A stretch of 64,000 nucleotides of DNA from Pomphorhynchus laevis (GCA_012934845.2 WNNJ02002381.1:62001-126000), one strand, 5' to 3'. Counted from the first letter of the stretch, positions 1 through 10,208 are shown. The notes: generated by a model not told the origin, from the sequence alone. Translations and numbers: made by a program.

Positions 1-381
1 AACGTCCAAGTAATTTTAAACATTTAACTTAAAAATGTATTTCCTTTTCCCTGATTTATCTTTAATATTTTTTTATCAAAAAATCAAAAAAAAATCAAAA
101 ATCTAAAAATTCAGTTTTTCCGAATGATATCTTTTTGCATTTCATTTTTGCGTTATATATTTGTATTAAAGTTATTAAATTTGTTTTTGTTGTGGAGATA
201 CATTTTAAAATAATGTAAATATGATATATTTTCTTAAATAAACCATATATTCTCACAATACTTTAATTATATATTAACATATATAATCACTATATATGTC
301 GCTTCCTGACACTTTATTATCACCACACCTGCAAAAATATATTACGTTTTAAAGCTGCAACTTTTTGTTTTTCGAAAATAG

Positions 382-441
382 ACGAACAAAGAGCAAGACT
401 GATAAAGATCGAAGAAGATTCCAAGGCAAAATTGACTTTAG
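382..441 (+). CDS. possible internal exon (unrecognised gene)
   Basis: A 60-nt exon-like island preceded by a T-rich stretch ending in AG (380-381) and followed by a GTAGCT donor at 442. One frame reads EQRARLIKIEEDSKAKLTL, which is charged and protein-like, entering one base into a codon and leaving one base over (phase 1). The flanks are about 80% AT and carry no open frame. It may belong to the same gene as the exons at 2503-3259, but the phase does not join directly to 2503, so at least one exon would be missing. No family recognised. Confidence 0.25.
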
Positions 442-1889
442 GTAGCTTGCATTATCTTGTTATATATTTAAACCTAACAGAAAGTCTTAAATAATTGTAA
501 TTTTGAAACGTGTGTAGTATCGTGTTTATTAACTTATTTATAATGCGTCTCCTTTTGAATAATTAAATCAAGTTTCGATTATAAAATTAATAATTTTTCG
601 ATTTTTATTTTATTTTTTAATTAATTTTTCGATTAATTATTTAAATTATATTTTACTGTGGTTGTAGCCTTTTAAAGAATTAATATCAAGATAATGATCT
701 AAATCCTGAATAATTTAAACCACCATTCTTTAAATAATCTAAATTTAATTTAAAAATAATCGCATGTTTATATAATGACATTGTTCAAATATAATTTAAA
801 TAATTTAATTGATAAATATATTAAACTTGAGAGTAACAAAAATTATAAAAGATCAACATGTTATATAAGCAATGTTTTATATTTATCTATATAAATGTAA
901 AATTATTTTTATCTTATAATTTAATAATATTAAATTATTTATATTTTTAATAATAGTTAATTAATTTATATATTATATGCCAAACAAAACATTATATAAA
1001 ATCAAACAAAATATTACTAATAATATAAATCATAAACATAAAAACAATATTTAATAAAATATTGAATATCTAAATTTTGCTTATTGAATATCCAGTCGAA
1101 ATATGAAATGGAATATGAAATTATATGAAATTACTTTCAATGAAAATAACAGTTTGCCTGTATTTGAACCATCTGCTACATCAGTGACCAACAAAGTGGC
1201 CAAAACATGATGACTTTAATCTTTATTCTATTATATGGTGGATTAACTATTAATGTATTCATAAAATTTAAGGTTAAAAATTTGTTTTAAATTTACTAAA
1301 CATTTAAATTGCTATTATTAATAATTTTTTATTTAAACAATCTGATTTAACCACTACCAGTATGATTTACTACAAAATCAAAACCAAAGAATCTGTTGAA
1401 TATAGAATTTAAACTTAACAGTCGATTATTAAAACTTAAGTCTCGATCTTTCTTATCGATAATTGAATTGATCTGTTTTCAAGTAATTATTACTGAAGCT
1501 ATTAAAATACTAAATTCGTTTTGATTCCTATTATTAATTCAATTTTTTATATTTTTAAAGGTTAGTCGTAAATTATAAACTTTTTAGTCTTGAAGTTATA
1601 TAATTTGAGCAGTTATACTGTTTTTAAAAGACGAGTTGCAAGAAACAACTTGTAACAGGTCACTAAGTCATCGACTGAGGTGACTATCCGATCACCGTTA
1701 TTATGGATTGGTATCACTACCCCGTTTTACCAAACCTTTCGTCCATTAAAAGGCAATCTTTAGTAAAATCAAATACAATTTAGTAAATAAGTTCTAGATC
1801 CTAAAGTTTTAGTAAAATCACATTAAAAATGGTGTAAATAAAATTTAATGTTATAATTTATTTAATTAAAGTTTAATCACACACTCACC
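442..1889. other. AT-rich, no clear gene
   Basis: Mostly AT-rich sequence. A short open stretch at about 1080-1207 (+) ends with residues LPVFEPSATSVTNKVAKT and a TGA and could be a terminal exon, but I could not fit it by phase to the neighbours. Nothing else supported. Confidence 0.3.
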
Positions 1890-2270
1890 TCCTTCAACCC
1901 CATTTCCTCACTTTGAAATTGATGTCAAAGATACTCTTGTACGGCAAGGTTCGCTCTTCATTAGGACATCGACGCATCAGGCCTGGATTTTGTGAATTTT
2001 GTTCTTATTCTACTCCAAATGGTTTCAATGATCAGATTTGTTTTGGTTAAACGTGATCGTTAACCCTTTTGGGATAGCGAAGGAATCCAATATGACCCAC
2101 AAAATGATTACTTCTACGGATTATACAAGTCATGTAGTTCATTATCTGTTTGAAAACTAAAAGCTACCCAGATCGCTCTGTTAAGCGGTGACAAAGAATT
2201 TTAGCAACTAATAACGAGGCAATCACTACACAGGCAATCAGATAAATCAGCGCCTAGCTGCGCAAAATAA
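1890..2270. other. GC-richer island, possible exons, strand unresolved
   Basis: Clearly less AT-rich than its surroundings and open in more than one frame. On + a frame reads RIRPGFCEFCSYSTPNGFND and then stops. On the minus strand a stretch bounded by an AG acceptor and a GTGAGG donor (about 1913-1982) reads LMRRCPNEERTLPYKSIFDI. Both look codon-like, they cannot both be right, and I do not recognise either. Could be one or two exons of a host gene, or an old element. Confidence 0.25.
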
Positions 2271-2502
2271 TTTTTCTATAGCATTAATATTATATTATTA
2301 TATAGTCTAAATGACCTGTAACGACAAAACGAAATGCTTTGTATAGTTACATAGAAAGATGAGTATAAAAAATTATTTTATTCGAGAAAACTTCTGGGTT
2401 ATAAACTATTCATCATTTTTAATAATTGCAATTCCACAGGTAATGTCAGTAATTGTAAGTCAGAATCAATCTGAATTATATATCACGTATCATCTAATCT
2501 AG

Positions 2503-3259
2503 ATCGAACGGAGTTAAAATTGAAGCCGAAGATGACGACACCAAAAAGGCTCGATTTTCTTCTACATTCTCAAATAGACAGGAATCAATTTTCGCATCAA
2601 ATGTCGTTACTATCGATGACGCACTAGGTTTGCTTAATCAATTAGATGTTTAAGTAATAGATTAAAAAACGCTAGAATTTTATTTATAAATAAACCCAGA
2701 AGGAAAAAGTAACTATTACGGCAAGAATATTTGTATATGCACCATGATATTAAAATATTTTAATAATTTAATGATATACTATAATATTTGATAATCGCTG
2801 CAGTATTTAATATCTTAATGGTAAGTTTTCACATATTTTTTCCGTATAAACCATAAAAAAATTTTAGCTTTCAATGTTAGCAGTGGCTATCGAAATTTCG
2901 AATTTTACTTTTGTTCTTAAATAAAATAACTTAATTGGATTAATATCCAATTTATTAGACTACTATATAAATTATAATAAATTATTATTAATTTAATTTT
3001 TTATTCATAAATATAAATATAAAAAGACTTTAGGTTTTATTATCTCAAATTTTCAAATGCCTTTTTAAATGCTCTCGCATCCATAAACAGAAAATCTATA
3101 CAAATCAAAGTTGAACTACTTAAAAAATATCAAGCTCTCACATTTCGATATTTACAAAAATGTAAACAAAATGCTGAACGAGCAAATCTAAGGCAACAGA
3201 AAACAAATTCAAAACAAGAAAACAATGTGTTAATATATAAATATTATGTATTATTTTAA
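2503..3259 (+). CDS. two exons of an unrecognised gene (3' end)
   Basis: Exon one (2503-2627) follows a TCTAG acceptor and reads ARFSSTFSNRQESIFASNVV then TIDDAL before a GTTTGC donor. If not spliced there, the frame runs on to a TAA at 2651-2653, giving the tail GLLNQLDV. Exon two (3027-3259) follows an AAAAAG acceptor; the phase joins exactly (G + AC). It reads FSNAFLNALASINRKSIQIK, then a basic, helix-forming stretch ending near KYYVLF and TAA at 3257. The 399-nt intron holds a decayed ribozyme-type repeat (2863-2925). The 5' part is missing; the 382-441 island may belong. The second exon looks alpha-helical. No family recognised, and the joining is inferred from splice sites and phase only. 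Confidence 0.35.
2863..2925 (+). repeat. decayed hammerhead-type repeat fragment (family F)
   Basis: Contains TTAGC AGTG GCTA then TCGAAATTTCGA, followed by a T-rich stretch ending in AATAAAAT-like sequence. This is the same order of blocks as the clearer family F copy at 11628-11655 (helix II, GAAATATCG, AATAAAAATAC). The CUGAUGA strand is not recognisable. Lies inside the intron of the preceding gene model. Confidence 0.35.
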
Positions 3260-3907
3260 ATATTTTGTTTTATATTTAAATTAATTATATTAAAAATTAC
3301 ATTAAATATTATTTATTAATAATTTATTTATCTTAACTAAATTTAGATAGTATTTACTGTTAATTAAATGTCTACTATCTTATTTAGCCTTGCTACTTTC
3401 TCATAATTTGTTTAAATTCAAGATGGATCTTGCATTTTTCTATAAGATTCATAATCTTTTATCATTTTGAAAAATTTATTTAATAAATTAAAAATGTTTT
3501 TAATAAAATTCTGAAATAAAACAGATAATATTTAAAATCACAATTTCGGTCATTCTCAAAATTAAATTGAATGTTCACAATATTTATGAGTTTTAAGTTC
3601 CTCATAATATTTTAATAAATAATTAAAATTGGATATTTAATGTGCCATTTTATTATAACCAATCTTAATGATATTTGTAATTACCCATACAAATTACAAC
3701 TATTCTTTTATAATTAAAAGAATATGAACTTATTCTATTTTTTAAAGTTTTAATGAGCAAAGATTGTCAAAATTAGTTACGATATCTGACTATACTATAA
3801 ATTTGCATTTCAAAGAAAGTCGACGTTTTGTTTGAAAAATAAATAATTTTAAATAGTTATTCTATAAGTTTTGAATTAATTATGTAAGTCTAGAAAAGTT
3901 AAATAAC

Positions 3908-3908
<1 letters not shown>

Positions 3909-3965
<57 letters not shown>
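3909..3965. repeat. (TA)n microsatellite
   Basis: About 28 uninterrupted TA units at the left edge of the ribozyme-repeat cluster. Two more (TA)n tracts (4757-4841, 5443-5507) separate and close the two repeat families, suggesting that the families inserted into, or expanded with, TA tracts. Confidence 0.95.
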
Positions 3966-3967
<2 letters not shown>

Positions 3968-4076
3968 CAATAGATCCTCGGAGGACCAATAAATAAATTA
4001 AAGATTTGATTCAACCAGGACTGTCTATTACACCTATCTGCTTTTCTCTATATATAGAGAATTTCATGCTTCTACA

Positions 4077-4125
4077 CTGCAAGACGGCGTACCGTTTCGG
4101 CTTTGAGAAGCCTCATCAGTTGCAG
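4077..4125 (-). ncRNA. type I hammerhead ribozyme (family A, intact copy)
   Basis: Self-cleaving RNA read on the minus strand. In order: helix I strand CUGCAA (4125-4120); core CUGAUGA (4119-4113); helix II GGCUU/AAGCC (4112-4108 with 4103-4099), loop CUCA; GAA (4098-4096); helix III ACGG/CCGU closed by UACG, a UNCG-type tetraloop (4095-4084); cleavage base C (4083); helix I return strand UUGCAG (4082-4077). All three helices are perfectly paired, every core base matches the hammerhead consensus, and the cleavage triplet is GUC. Predicted cleavage lies between 4083 and 4082. The outer flanks of helix I (4140-4126 and 4076-4066) could form the loops that make natural type I ribozymes fast. Chance formation of three helices around an exact core is very unlikely. 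Confidence 0.88.
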
Positions 4126-4427
4126 CAATACAGTGTATACACATGAAAAACATACTATATATAGATTAAAGCAGAAAGAATTCACAATTTGCTAATTGCA
4201 TGACGTAGCTTGCGCTTTCGAAGTCAATGCAATGCAGCGAATTCTTTTCAGTGTAATAGACATCAGCGAGATCACAAAATGACCAATATATAATATTACA
4301 GAGGAAACAACACCGCCGCCTGGGATCCTCAGTGGACCAATAAATAAATTAAAGATTTGATTCAACCAGGACTGTCTACTACACCTATCTGCTTTTCTCT
4401 ATATATAGATAATTTCATGCTTCTACA

Positions 4428-4476
4428 CTGCAAGACGGCGTAATGTTTCGGCTTTGAGAAGCCTGATCAGTTGCAG
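4428..4476 (-). ncRNA. decayed hammerhead (family A, second unit)
   Basis: The same motif 351 bp along. Helix I (CUGCAA/UUGCAG) and helix II (GGCUU/AAGCC) are unchanged. The core reads CUGAUCA, changing the essential G8, and helix III is ACAU against CCGU, leaving two pairs. Expected to be inactive, so processing of this dimer into a full 351-nt monomer would need another source of activity. Confidence 0.8.
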
Positions 4477-4671
4477 CAATACAATGTAAACACATGAAAA
4501 ACATAATATATAGATTAAAGCAGAAAGAATTCACTATATGCTAATTGCATGACGTAGCTTGCGCTTTCGAAGTCAATGTAATGCAGTGAATTCTTTTCAG
4601 TGTAATAGACATCAGCGGGATCACTAAATGACCAATATCATATATTACAAAGGAAACAGCACCGCCACCTG

Positions 4672-4757
4672 GGATCCTCGGATATCTGCTTTTCTCTATA
4701 TATAGAGAAAAGCAGATGGGTGTAATAGACAGTCCTGGTTGAATCAAATCTTTAATT
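4672..4757 (+). repeat. inverted fragment of family A with perfect palindrome
   Basis: After the second unit the sequence turns back on itself: 4718-4757 is the reverse complement of the start of the unit. The junction 4684-4717 is a perfect 34-bp palindrome (arms ATCTGCTTTTCTCTATA). Probably a fold-back made by template switching during copying. Confidence 0.75.
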
Positions 4758-4765
4758 ATATATAT

Positions 4766-4841
<76 letters not shown>
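4757..4841. repeat. (TA)n microsatellite
   Basis: TA repeat with one phase break, between family A and family B. Translates to a Tyr-Ile run on the minus strand, which is not a gene. Confidence 0.95.
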
Positions 4842-4845
<4 letters not shown>

Positions 4846-5441
4846 GTATGGAATTGGATATCATGAAGGAAGGATTCTGTAGCTGGTTTTCAATGCGAAA
4901 GTCACCTCGTGTGACCTAGCAACTATTCGTTACATAAATAAGAATCCATCAAAGGATCACCAGTCCCGATTCCAATCGATCTTCATGATCTCAAACGGTA
5001 AAATCTATAATAAGCATGCCAGAGAAGCATCTCGGACAATGCAGTTTCTGGATATCATGATGGAAGGTTTCATATACTGTGTGAAATCTGGTAATCCTGG
5101 ATTCGTAGCCTAGCAGTCAAGAGCGCAAGCCAAGTACGGAGAGCGACAGCTCGAATCTCGGATAAGTCAAATTTCAAAAGGCGAAGAGTTGGTAGTCAGC
5201 CTTCTGACGAGCCCGGGGCTACCAACATGTGGCAAAAAGCGGGCGAAACGAAAACGGTTGTGGCAATGGCGCCGTTAGTAGTCAGGGTGTATGGAATTGG
5301 ATATCATGAAGGAAGGATTCTGTAGCTGGTTTTCAATGCGAAAGTCACCTCGTGTGACCTAGCAACTATTCGTTACATAAATAAGAATCCATCAAAGGAT
5401 CACCAGTCCCGATTCCAATCGATCTTCATGATCTCAAACGG

Positions 5442-5442
<1 letters not shown>
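4841..5442 (+). repeat. 443-bp hammerhead repeat, 1.4 units (family B)
   Basis: AGGGTGTATGGAATTGG starts at 4841 and recurs at 5284, a period of 443 bp, and the shared stretch (about 160 bp) is nearly identical. The first unit runs from the base after a (TA)n tract to the predicted cleavage base of its own ribozyme (5283), so the unit boundary and the cleavage site coincide. The second unit stops at 5442, where a new (TA)n tract starts. A more diverged copy lies on the minus strand at 34023-34330. No ORF. Confidence 0.78.
5199..5288 (+). ncRNA. type I hammerhead ribozyme candidate (family B)
   Basis: Helix I strand GCCUU (5199-5203); core CUGACGA (5204-5210); helix II GCCCG/CGGGC (5211-5215 with 5240-5244) with a 24-nt loop; GAA (5245-5247); helix III starting AC and, after an internal loop, AACGG/CCGUU; then GU and cleavage base C (5281-5283); helix I return AGGGU (5284-5288). 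All core bases fit. Helices I and III contain wobble pairs and an internal loop, so it is weaker than the family A copy. The minus-strand copy at 34 kb has GUCCG/CGGGC in helix II (a pair changed to wobble) and the same core, which supports the fold. Confidence 0.65.

Positions 5443-5507
<65 letters not shown>
5443..5507. repeat. (TA)n microsatellite
   Basis: About 32 TA units closing the family B array. Confidence 0.95.
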
Positions 5508-5512
<5 letters not shown>

Positions 5513-5606
5513 TTTTTGCATTAATTCTTATTAAGCCGTAAAATTAAAATCGAATTTCAGCGAATTTTCAATATACACTTATAATACACTTATACAATTA
5601 TAATAA

Positions 5607-5729
5607 TTGTATATCGCCGAAATACAATTTCTGGGAAATGAAAAGTTAGGTTTATCTTTTGTGATTAAACTGCTTGTTTCCACCGCGATACGACATATTC
5701 TACAAGCTCAACATAATTCATTAAATTAA
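5607..5729 (+). CDS. possible terminal exon (unrecognised)
   Basis: A 40-codon open frame without a start codon, reading AEIQFLGNEKLGLSFVIKLL then VSTAIRHILQAQHNSLN and TAA. Composition is far more protein-like than the flanking AT-rich DNA. No partner exon placed. Could equally be a chance frame. Confidence 0.25.
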   Translation: MYIAEIQFLGNEKLGLSFVIKLLVSTAIRHILQAQHNSLN

Positions 5730-6019
5730 AAAAACTTGTTGTGATGTAAATCTCAAGCGTTTAGCTTGAGATTTTATAGCATAAAATGATTTTAATATAC
5801 ATTTTATAGCATAAAATGTATATTATACATTTTATGCTTGGTTACCAAAACTAAAAACTCTAACATTAAAATACTAGAAATTTCAAGCTCTAGTTTGATA
5901 TTATAAATTTTATGCTTAGATACAATAATTAAAAAAATAATTAAAAAATATGTAATTGAGCCTAAAGTTTAATTTAAAATTTATATTTAATCTAATATAA
6001 ATACGCATGTCATTTAGAG

Positions 6020-7646
6020 ATGTCATTGGCCAAATTCAGTGATGTTTACAAATGCGATTTTATTTTCTACGCATATTTAAGGTAAATAAATAAATTAAGG
6101 TATCTGAATATTATATGAATATTATCTAAATGTTATCTAACATACGCTTATATTATTTAGTTGTATAATGAATTAAATAAGTTCATTGTATCACTAAGTT
6201 CTCTACAGTTTGATTATTAATAACGTCAAAGATTTATCAAACACTCGTGTTTTTTAATATTCGAATATAACGTAGATATTGTAGTTTTCCTTTTAATACA
6301 ATTATATGATTTTTTATATACAACTCAAGACATTACAAATTCATTTTGCTATTAATAAAGAAATTTATAAAATCTTTACGGATAATGATATCATTTTCTC
6401 GAAAGAAAACTATCACTTATACAAGCATAATAATATCATTGGTTTTTGGCCTTTACTTGTTCAGGATGTACTTGTTCAAATAAAAGTCATTTTATAAATA
6501 ACTCTATACTTTATTAATAAATATTTATTATTTATTTTATAAATCTATACTTTAAAAACTTAGTCAAGGATACTATATATAGTATATATATTATATATTA
6601 TACTATATACAGTATACTTGACTAAGTTATTAAAGTATTGAGTTATTTATAAAATAAATACTAAACATTTATAAACTTATTATTTAAATAGTTGTGATGG
6701 AAGGAAAAACAAATACTTGAAATTGATTAGATTTCATCAATGTAGAAAATAAAATGTTTATCAACTGCATTTTTACGCGAATGCAGTTGTCTCCCGAGGA
6801 GCTACACCGCCCGTCAAAATGACAACTGATCAAAGTATCTTTCTTATTCTGAAATATATCGGAACAGTTTTTCTAAACTATTTTGCAAATTGTATCATAT
6901 TATTGTTTTATAAGACTATTATATCAAACATTGTATGATATTGTATAATATCAACAATTGACTAAATATTTAATTTTTATATTACTTTTTCATATTTATA
7001 CATAACAAATGTGTAAAGGAAAGTTAATGAAGCAAAAATAAAGTCAATATCAGAATTAATATTGACATCATATATTATGATAATAGCAAAACGCTTTCGT
7101 TATGTATTTAACAATACTGCAATGAAGAGTTTAGCAGCATAAAATTGTCTAAATTTTTATATAAATATCCCTTTTAATTTGACTAAATATTTAATTTTTA
7201 TATTTCCATTTCATATTTGCGCATATAAAATATGCAAAGGAAAGTTTGTGAAGCAAAAATAAGGGATTCAAACAACCACACGAGGATAATATCAAACCGA
7301 CCAATGAAGAATTGCGGCTTGTTTAAACAATATTCACAATAGTATTAGAATTAATATTGACAGCGTACATTATGATATACGATTATCACATATATTATGA
7401 TATCGTATTTCTATCAGATTATTTATTATCAGATTTGTGAATAAATGTTTCTTATAAATTTCAAAATATGCAAATTTGAATGATTCATTTAAATGATTTT
7501 GTAACTTTGCTGAAATAATGTGCATATATAGGGTTCCTGAAGTTCGGAAATTTTTAATGTGGCTCGCTAACGTCGCCTTTTGGAAACAGCGGTTATCAAG
7601 GTTTAAGAAAATATTTCCGCAGTACATGAGATCAACTAAAACGTGA
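6020..7646 (+). CDS. two-exon small protein, 58 aa (unrecognised)
   Basis: Exon one (6020-6081) begins with ATG and reads MSLAKFSDVYKCDFIFYAYL, ending on a GTAAAT donor in phase 2 (AG left over). Exon two (7532-7646) begins after TATATAG; AG+G gives Arg and the frame continues VPEVRKFLMWLANVAFWKQR, then a basic tail ending KT and TGA. Phase fits, but the 1.45-kb intron is long and holds a 221-bp tandem duplication, so the join is uncertain and other exons may exist. Exon two alone is convincing as coding sequence. The next gene starts 72 bp downstream on the same strand. The minus-strand frame over 7370-7627 is treated as its shadow. Confidence 0.35.
6955..7400. repeat. 221-bp tandem duplication
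   Basis: GACTAAATATTTAATTTTTAT starts at 6960 and again at 7181, followed in both by the block around AAGTT-TGAAGCAAAAATAA and AGAATTAATATTGACA. Two diverged units. A short open frame in the second (GFKQPHEDNIKPTNEELRLV) is not open in the first. Confidence 0.65.
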
Positions 7647-7718
7647 GCATTATGTTCCGGGAATATGTATTAATAAGTTTTTTAAAGTTCTAACATAAAT
7701 CGAAAGAGCAATATATAC

Positions 7719-9201
7719 ATGGATGCAGTGGAAAAATATGAAGGCAGCTTGGACGAACTGGCTTTATGTTATGCCAGATTGCTAACGGGCAAATCTGCAA
7801 AGGAGTTTCACCATACTATCGGCAACAAGTTTGTATGCTTGCTGTTTTAATTTATGTAACTTGTAAATTGAAATAGGAATTCAGTTTCTTGCGATTTTAT
7901 CGAACTACGAACAATGGAGGTATTTCTAAAATTCGCTTGATCGTTTACATATTAAAATTTATAGAATAATCATAGTATTTTATATAAAACATAATAATAT
8001 TATAAAATATTAATCATAATATTTTATCGGAAACTTTCTTTTAAAGATTCTTTCTACAGTAACAAACATTATAGTTTTTAAGTTTGCAAAAGGTTTTAGT
8101 GATTAAGCGAATAAATAATTTAATTTACTATAAACCAAACGCTTTACTGAACCATTCAGATATTTACTAACAGAAAGTTCTCAACTTCAAAAATTATACA
8201 TAATATGATATAAATGACTTTTGTTTCATGCCGATAGTTTGCAGTGAACTTTAAAAAAAACTTTTCTAGACATTTACTAATTATGTTTAAAGTTTTAAAT
8301 CTTAATCGTCAATATTAATATGTTAATAATTTTTCTAAAAAAGTTGATAATTATTTTTAATAAATTATGATTATTTTAGAAGTTACGACCGTTTCTTGTA
8401 TACTTTCTTTGTACCGTTTTTGAAGTAACAGAAATAGAAAATATGAGAGAATTAGTTGTAAGGTAAAACAGTTATAATTAAAATTTTCTTAATTAATTAT
8501 CAACTGCGATGTTTGTTAACACACTTATTATTATATAATAATTAGTAATTTTTAATGATAAGTATATTAACTTTTATACACAGCATCTATTCCTTCAAGG
8601 ATCCTTGAATTGAAATATGATCTGTTGGCTTTTCTTAATTCTGTTAAATTGAAACACCAGACCCAACAAAGGTATGGATTTTCAATGTCGCTTTTGTTGA
8701 GTATGGCTTTTCAATTAAACATATTTTCATGGTAATAAATTTTTTTCATATATTAATATATAAAATATATTAATATAATATTAATATATAATATTGATAT
8801 TTTATGTATAATATTGTATTAATATATTAAATTATTAATATATTAATATTTTCCAATATATTTATATTGGAAAAATTTAATTTCTAAATATCGATTATAA
8901 TTTAAAATAAGTATTGAAAATTTAATAATTCTAATTAATTTTAATTAATTCTAATTGAATAGGATTAAATTAATTAATCAATACCAATTAGTCAAATTGG
9001 CATTGAAAAATATTTAAGAGAGATGTCGCATAATTTTTGTATCAAAGGGTACCAATTTATCGAGACATCATCCATTCCTAAAATGTTCTTATTGTCTTCA
9101 AATCATCGAAATTATTTTAATTTGCCGTTTTATTGTATTTAATAGCTGCATTCATTTGCAGAAAGATACCTAGTTTAAAAGCACGAATCAACCAACAGTA
9201 A
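7719..9201 (+). CDS. five-exon gene, 115 aa (unrecognised small protein)
   Basis: Exons 7719-7828, 7877-7919, 8380-8462, 8600-8671, 9162-9201; introns 48, 460, 137 and 490 nt, all GT...AG, and every junction keeps frame. It starts MDAVEKYEGSLDELALCYAR, continues LLTGKSAKEFHHTIGN, then KNSVSCDFIELRTME, KLRPFLVYFLCTVFEVTEIE, ILELKYDLLAFLNSVKLK and ends KIPSLKARINQQ. ATG is the first in frame, 72 bp after the stop of the previous model. The product looks like a compact, mostly helical soluble protein, with no signal peptide and one hydrophobic patch (FLVYFLCTVF) too charged around it to be a clear membrane span. An alternative donor (GTAAGG) lies six bases inside exon 3 and would need a different exon 4 start. 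The last exon has a duplicate at 9295-9391. No family recognised. Five consistent splice phases make a real gene likely. Confidence 0.6.
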
Positions 9202-9294
9202 TCACATTTATACAGTTTTATTTCAATATAAATCACTCGAAAAATTTAAAGCAGCTAATTTGGAATTAAGTGAAAGAAATGAATTTTTTTGCAG

Positions 9295-9391
9295 AAAGAT
9301 ACCTAGTAAACCCATAGAAATGTACAAATTTAATCATCACAACCGATTATTAATGTTGCTATTTGATTTCAATTATTTTTGTATTGTTTAG
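9295..9391 (+). CDS. duplicated alternative last exon of the preceding gene
   Basis: TTTGCAGAAAGATACCTAGT, the acceptor and start of exon 5, is repeated about 133 bp downstream. Spliced here the same phase gives KIPS and then KPIEMYKFNHHNRLLMLLFD, a longer hydrophobic tail ending with TAG at 9389. Only about 20-25 bp are duplicated; beyond that the two tails are unrelated. Either a real alternative C terminus or a harmless duplication of the acceptor. Confidence 0.35.
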
Positions 9392-9629
9392 CTAGGAACT
9401 TGATTCTTACAAAAATATTATTATAATATTAATATTATTTATTATTCAAAAATATTTTCATAATTTAATTTTTTTAGTTTATTTTTATAATTTTACGTGT
9501 AGTCTTTTACTCACAAATTACGGTCCTTAATTATTTTCAATCTGATTATTCTTGGTTCAAAATGCTTAAACGCAAAAGTTTGCTCAATTTAATTTGTAAA
9601 ATGCAATTTTTTAAAAGCAAACACCAACT

Positions 9630-9690
9630 AGTGCACGGCTACGAAGATAAATTCTGCTCTTTAGCCTCATCAGGCAAAATTACCATCGAA
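9630..9690 (-). repeat. hammerhead-like relic
   Basis: Read on minus: CCTGATGAGGCTA, a 20-nt loop, TAGCC, then GTGC in place of GAAA. Helix II (GGCUA/UAGCC) is perfect; the second core strand is lost. A T-rich tail on the opposite flank resembles other family F copies. Confidence 0.3.
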
Positions 9691-9691
9691 T

Positions 9692-10208
9692 AAAAATTGA
9701 TTTCACCAAAAATCGAATTTTTGATTTTAAATTTTATTTAAATTATTATGAATTTATGTTTTCTATAAATAAACATTTATTAAAATATATTCACAAAATA
9801 AACAAACTTAAGCTCAGTTTAATACAATATAAATATTTGTCATTCTCAAAATGCAACGAGAAAGTGATAAATTATTAATTATCGATAGTTTTATTACTTT
9901 TAGCAATTAATATTAATTAATGATTTATAAACATATAATGTTATACATATAAAATATTTTTATTTTTAGGAAATATTTATGTTTATAATTATATTTTTTA
10001 TTTATTATGTTTTTTATTTTTAAAGCATTATAGTTTCTAAGCATTTAAAACATTATAAATATAAACATATAATATACATATAATAATATTTAAATTTGGA
10101 TTACCAATTTACATTTATATCAATTTCGTTTTGTATATCACGCAATATAACTCATGTATATTACATGAGTGATAAATATTTAATCTTAAAGATTTCAAAT
10201 ATCTACAG
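9692..10208. other. AT-rich, no gene; one palindrome
   Basis: No supported gene. 10150-10170 is a perfect inverted repeat (arms ACTCATGTA). A short + frame near 9852 (MQRESDKLLIIDSF) might be a first exon of the next model but could not be joined. Confidence 0.4.

Larger units (their letters stand above)
3975..4671 (-). repeat. tandem dimer of 351-bp hammerhead repeat (family A)
   Basis: Two head-to-tail units with a 351-bp period: the landmark GACCAATAAATAAATT starts at 3984 and again at 4335, and the ribozyme cleavage position is at 4083 and 4434. Each unit carries a type I hammerhead on the minus strand. A dimer of a non-coding unit of a few hundred bases with a type I hammerhead in each copy is the hallmark of retrozymes, small non-autonomous retroelements that spread through circular RNA. 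No ORF. The units differ by scattered substitutions, so the dimer is not brand new. Confidence 0.8.

Noticed and set aside
4541-4864. 107-aa minus-strand ORF with Tyr-Ile run
   Set aside because: Translation of a (TA)n tract plus ribozyme-repeat sequence; no coding signal.
5170-5260. Family B ribozyme read as a type III hammerhead (AAGGC/GCCTT as helix I, TTTC/GAAA as helix III)
   Set aside because: The required U before the cleavage base is A in both copies; the type I fold with GUC before AGGGU fits all core bases.
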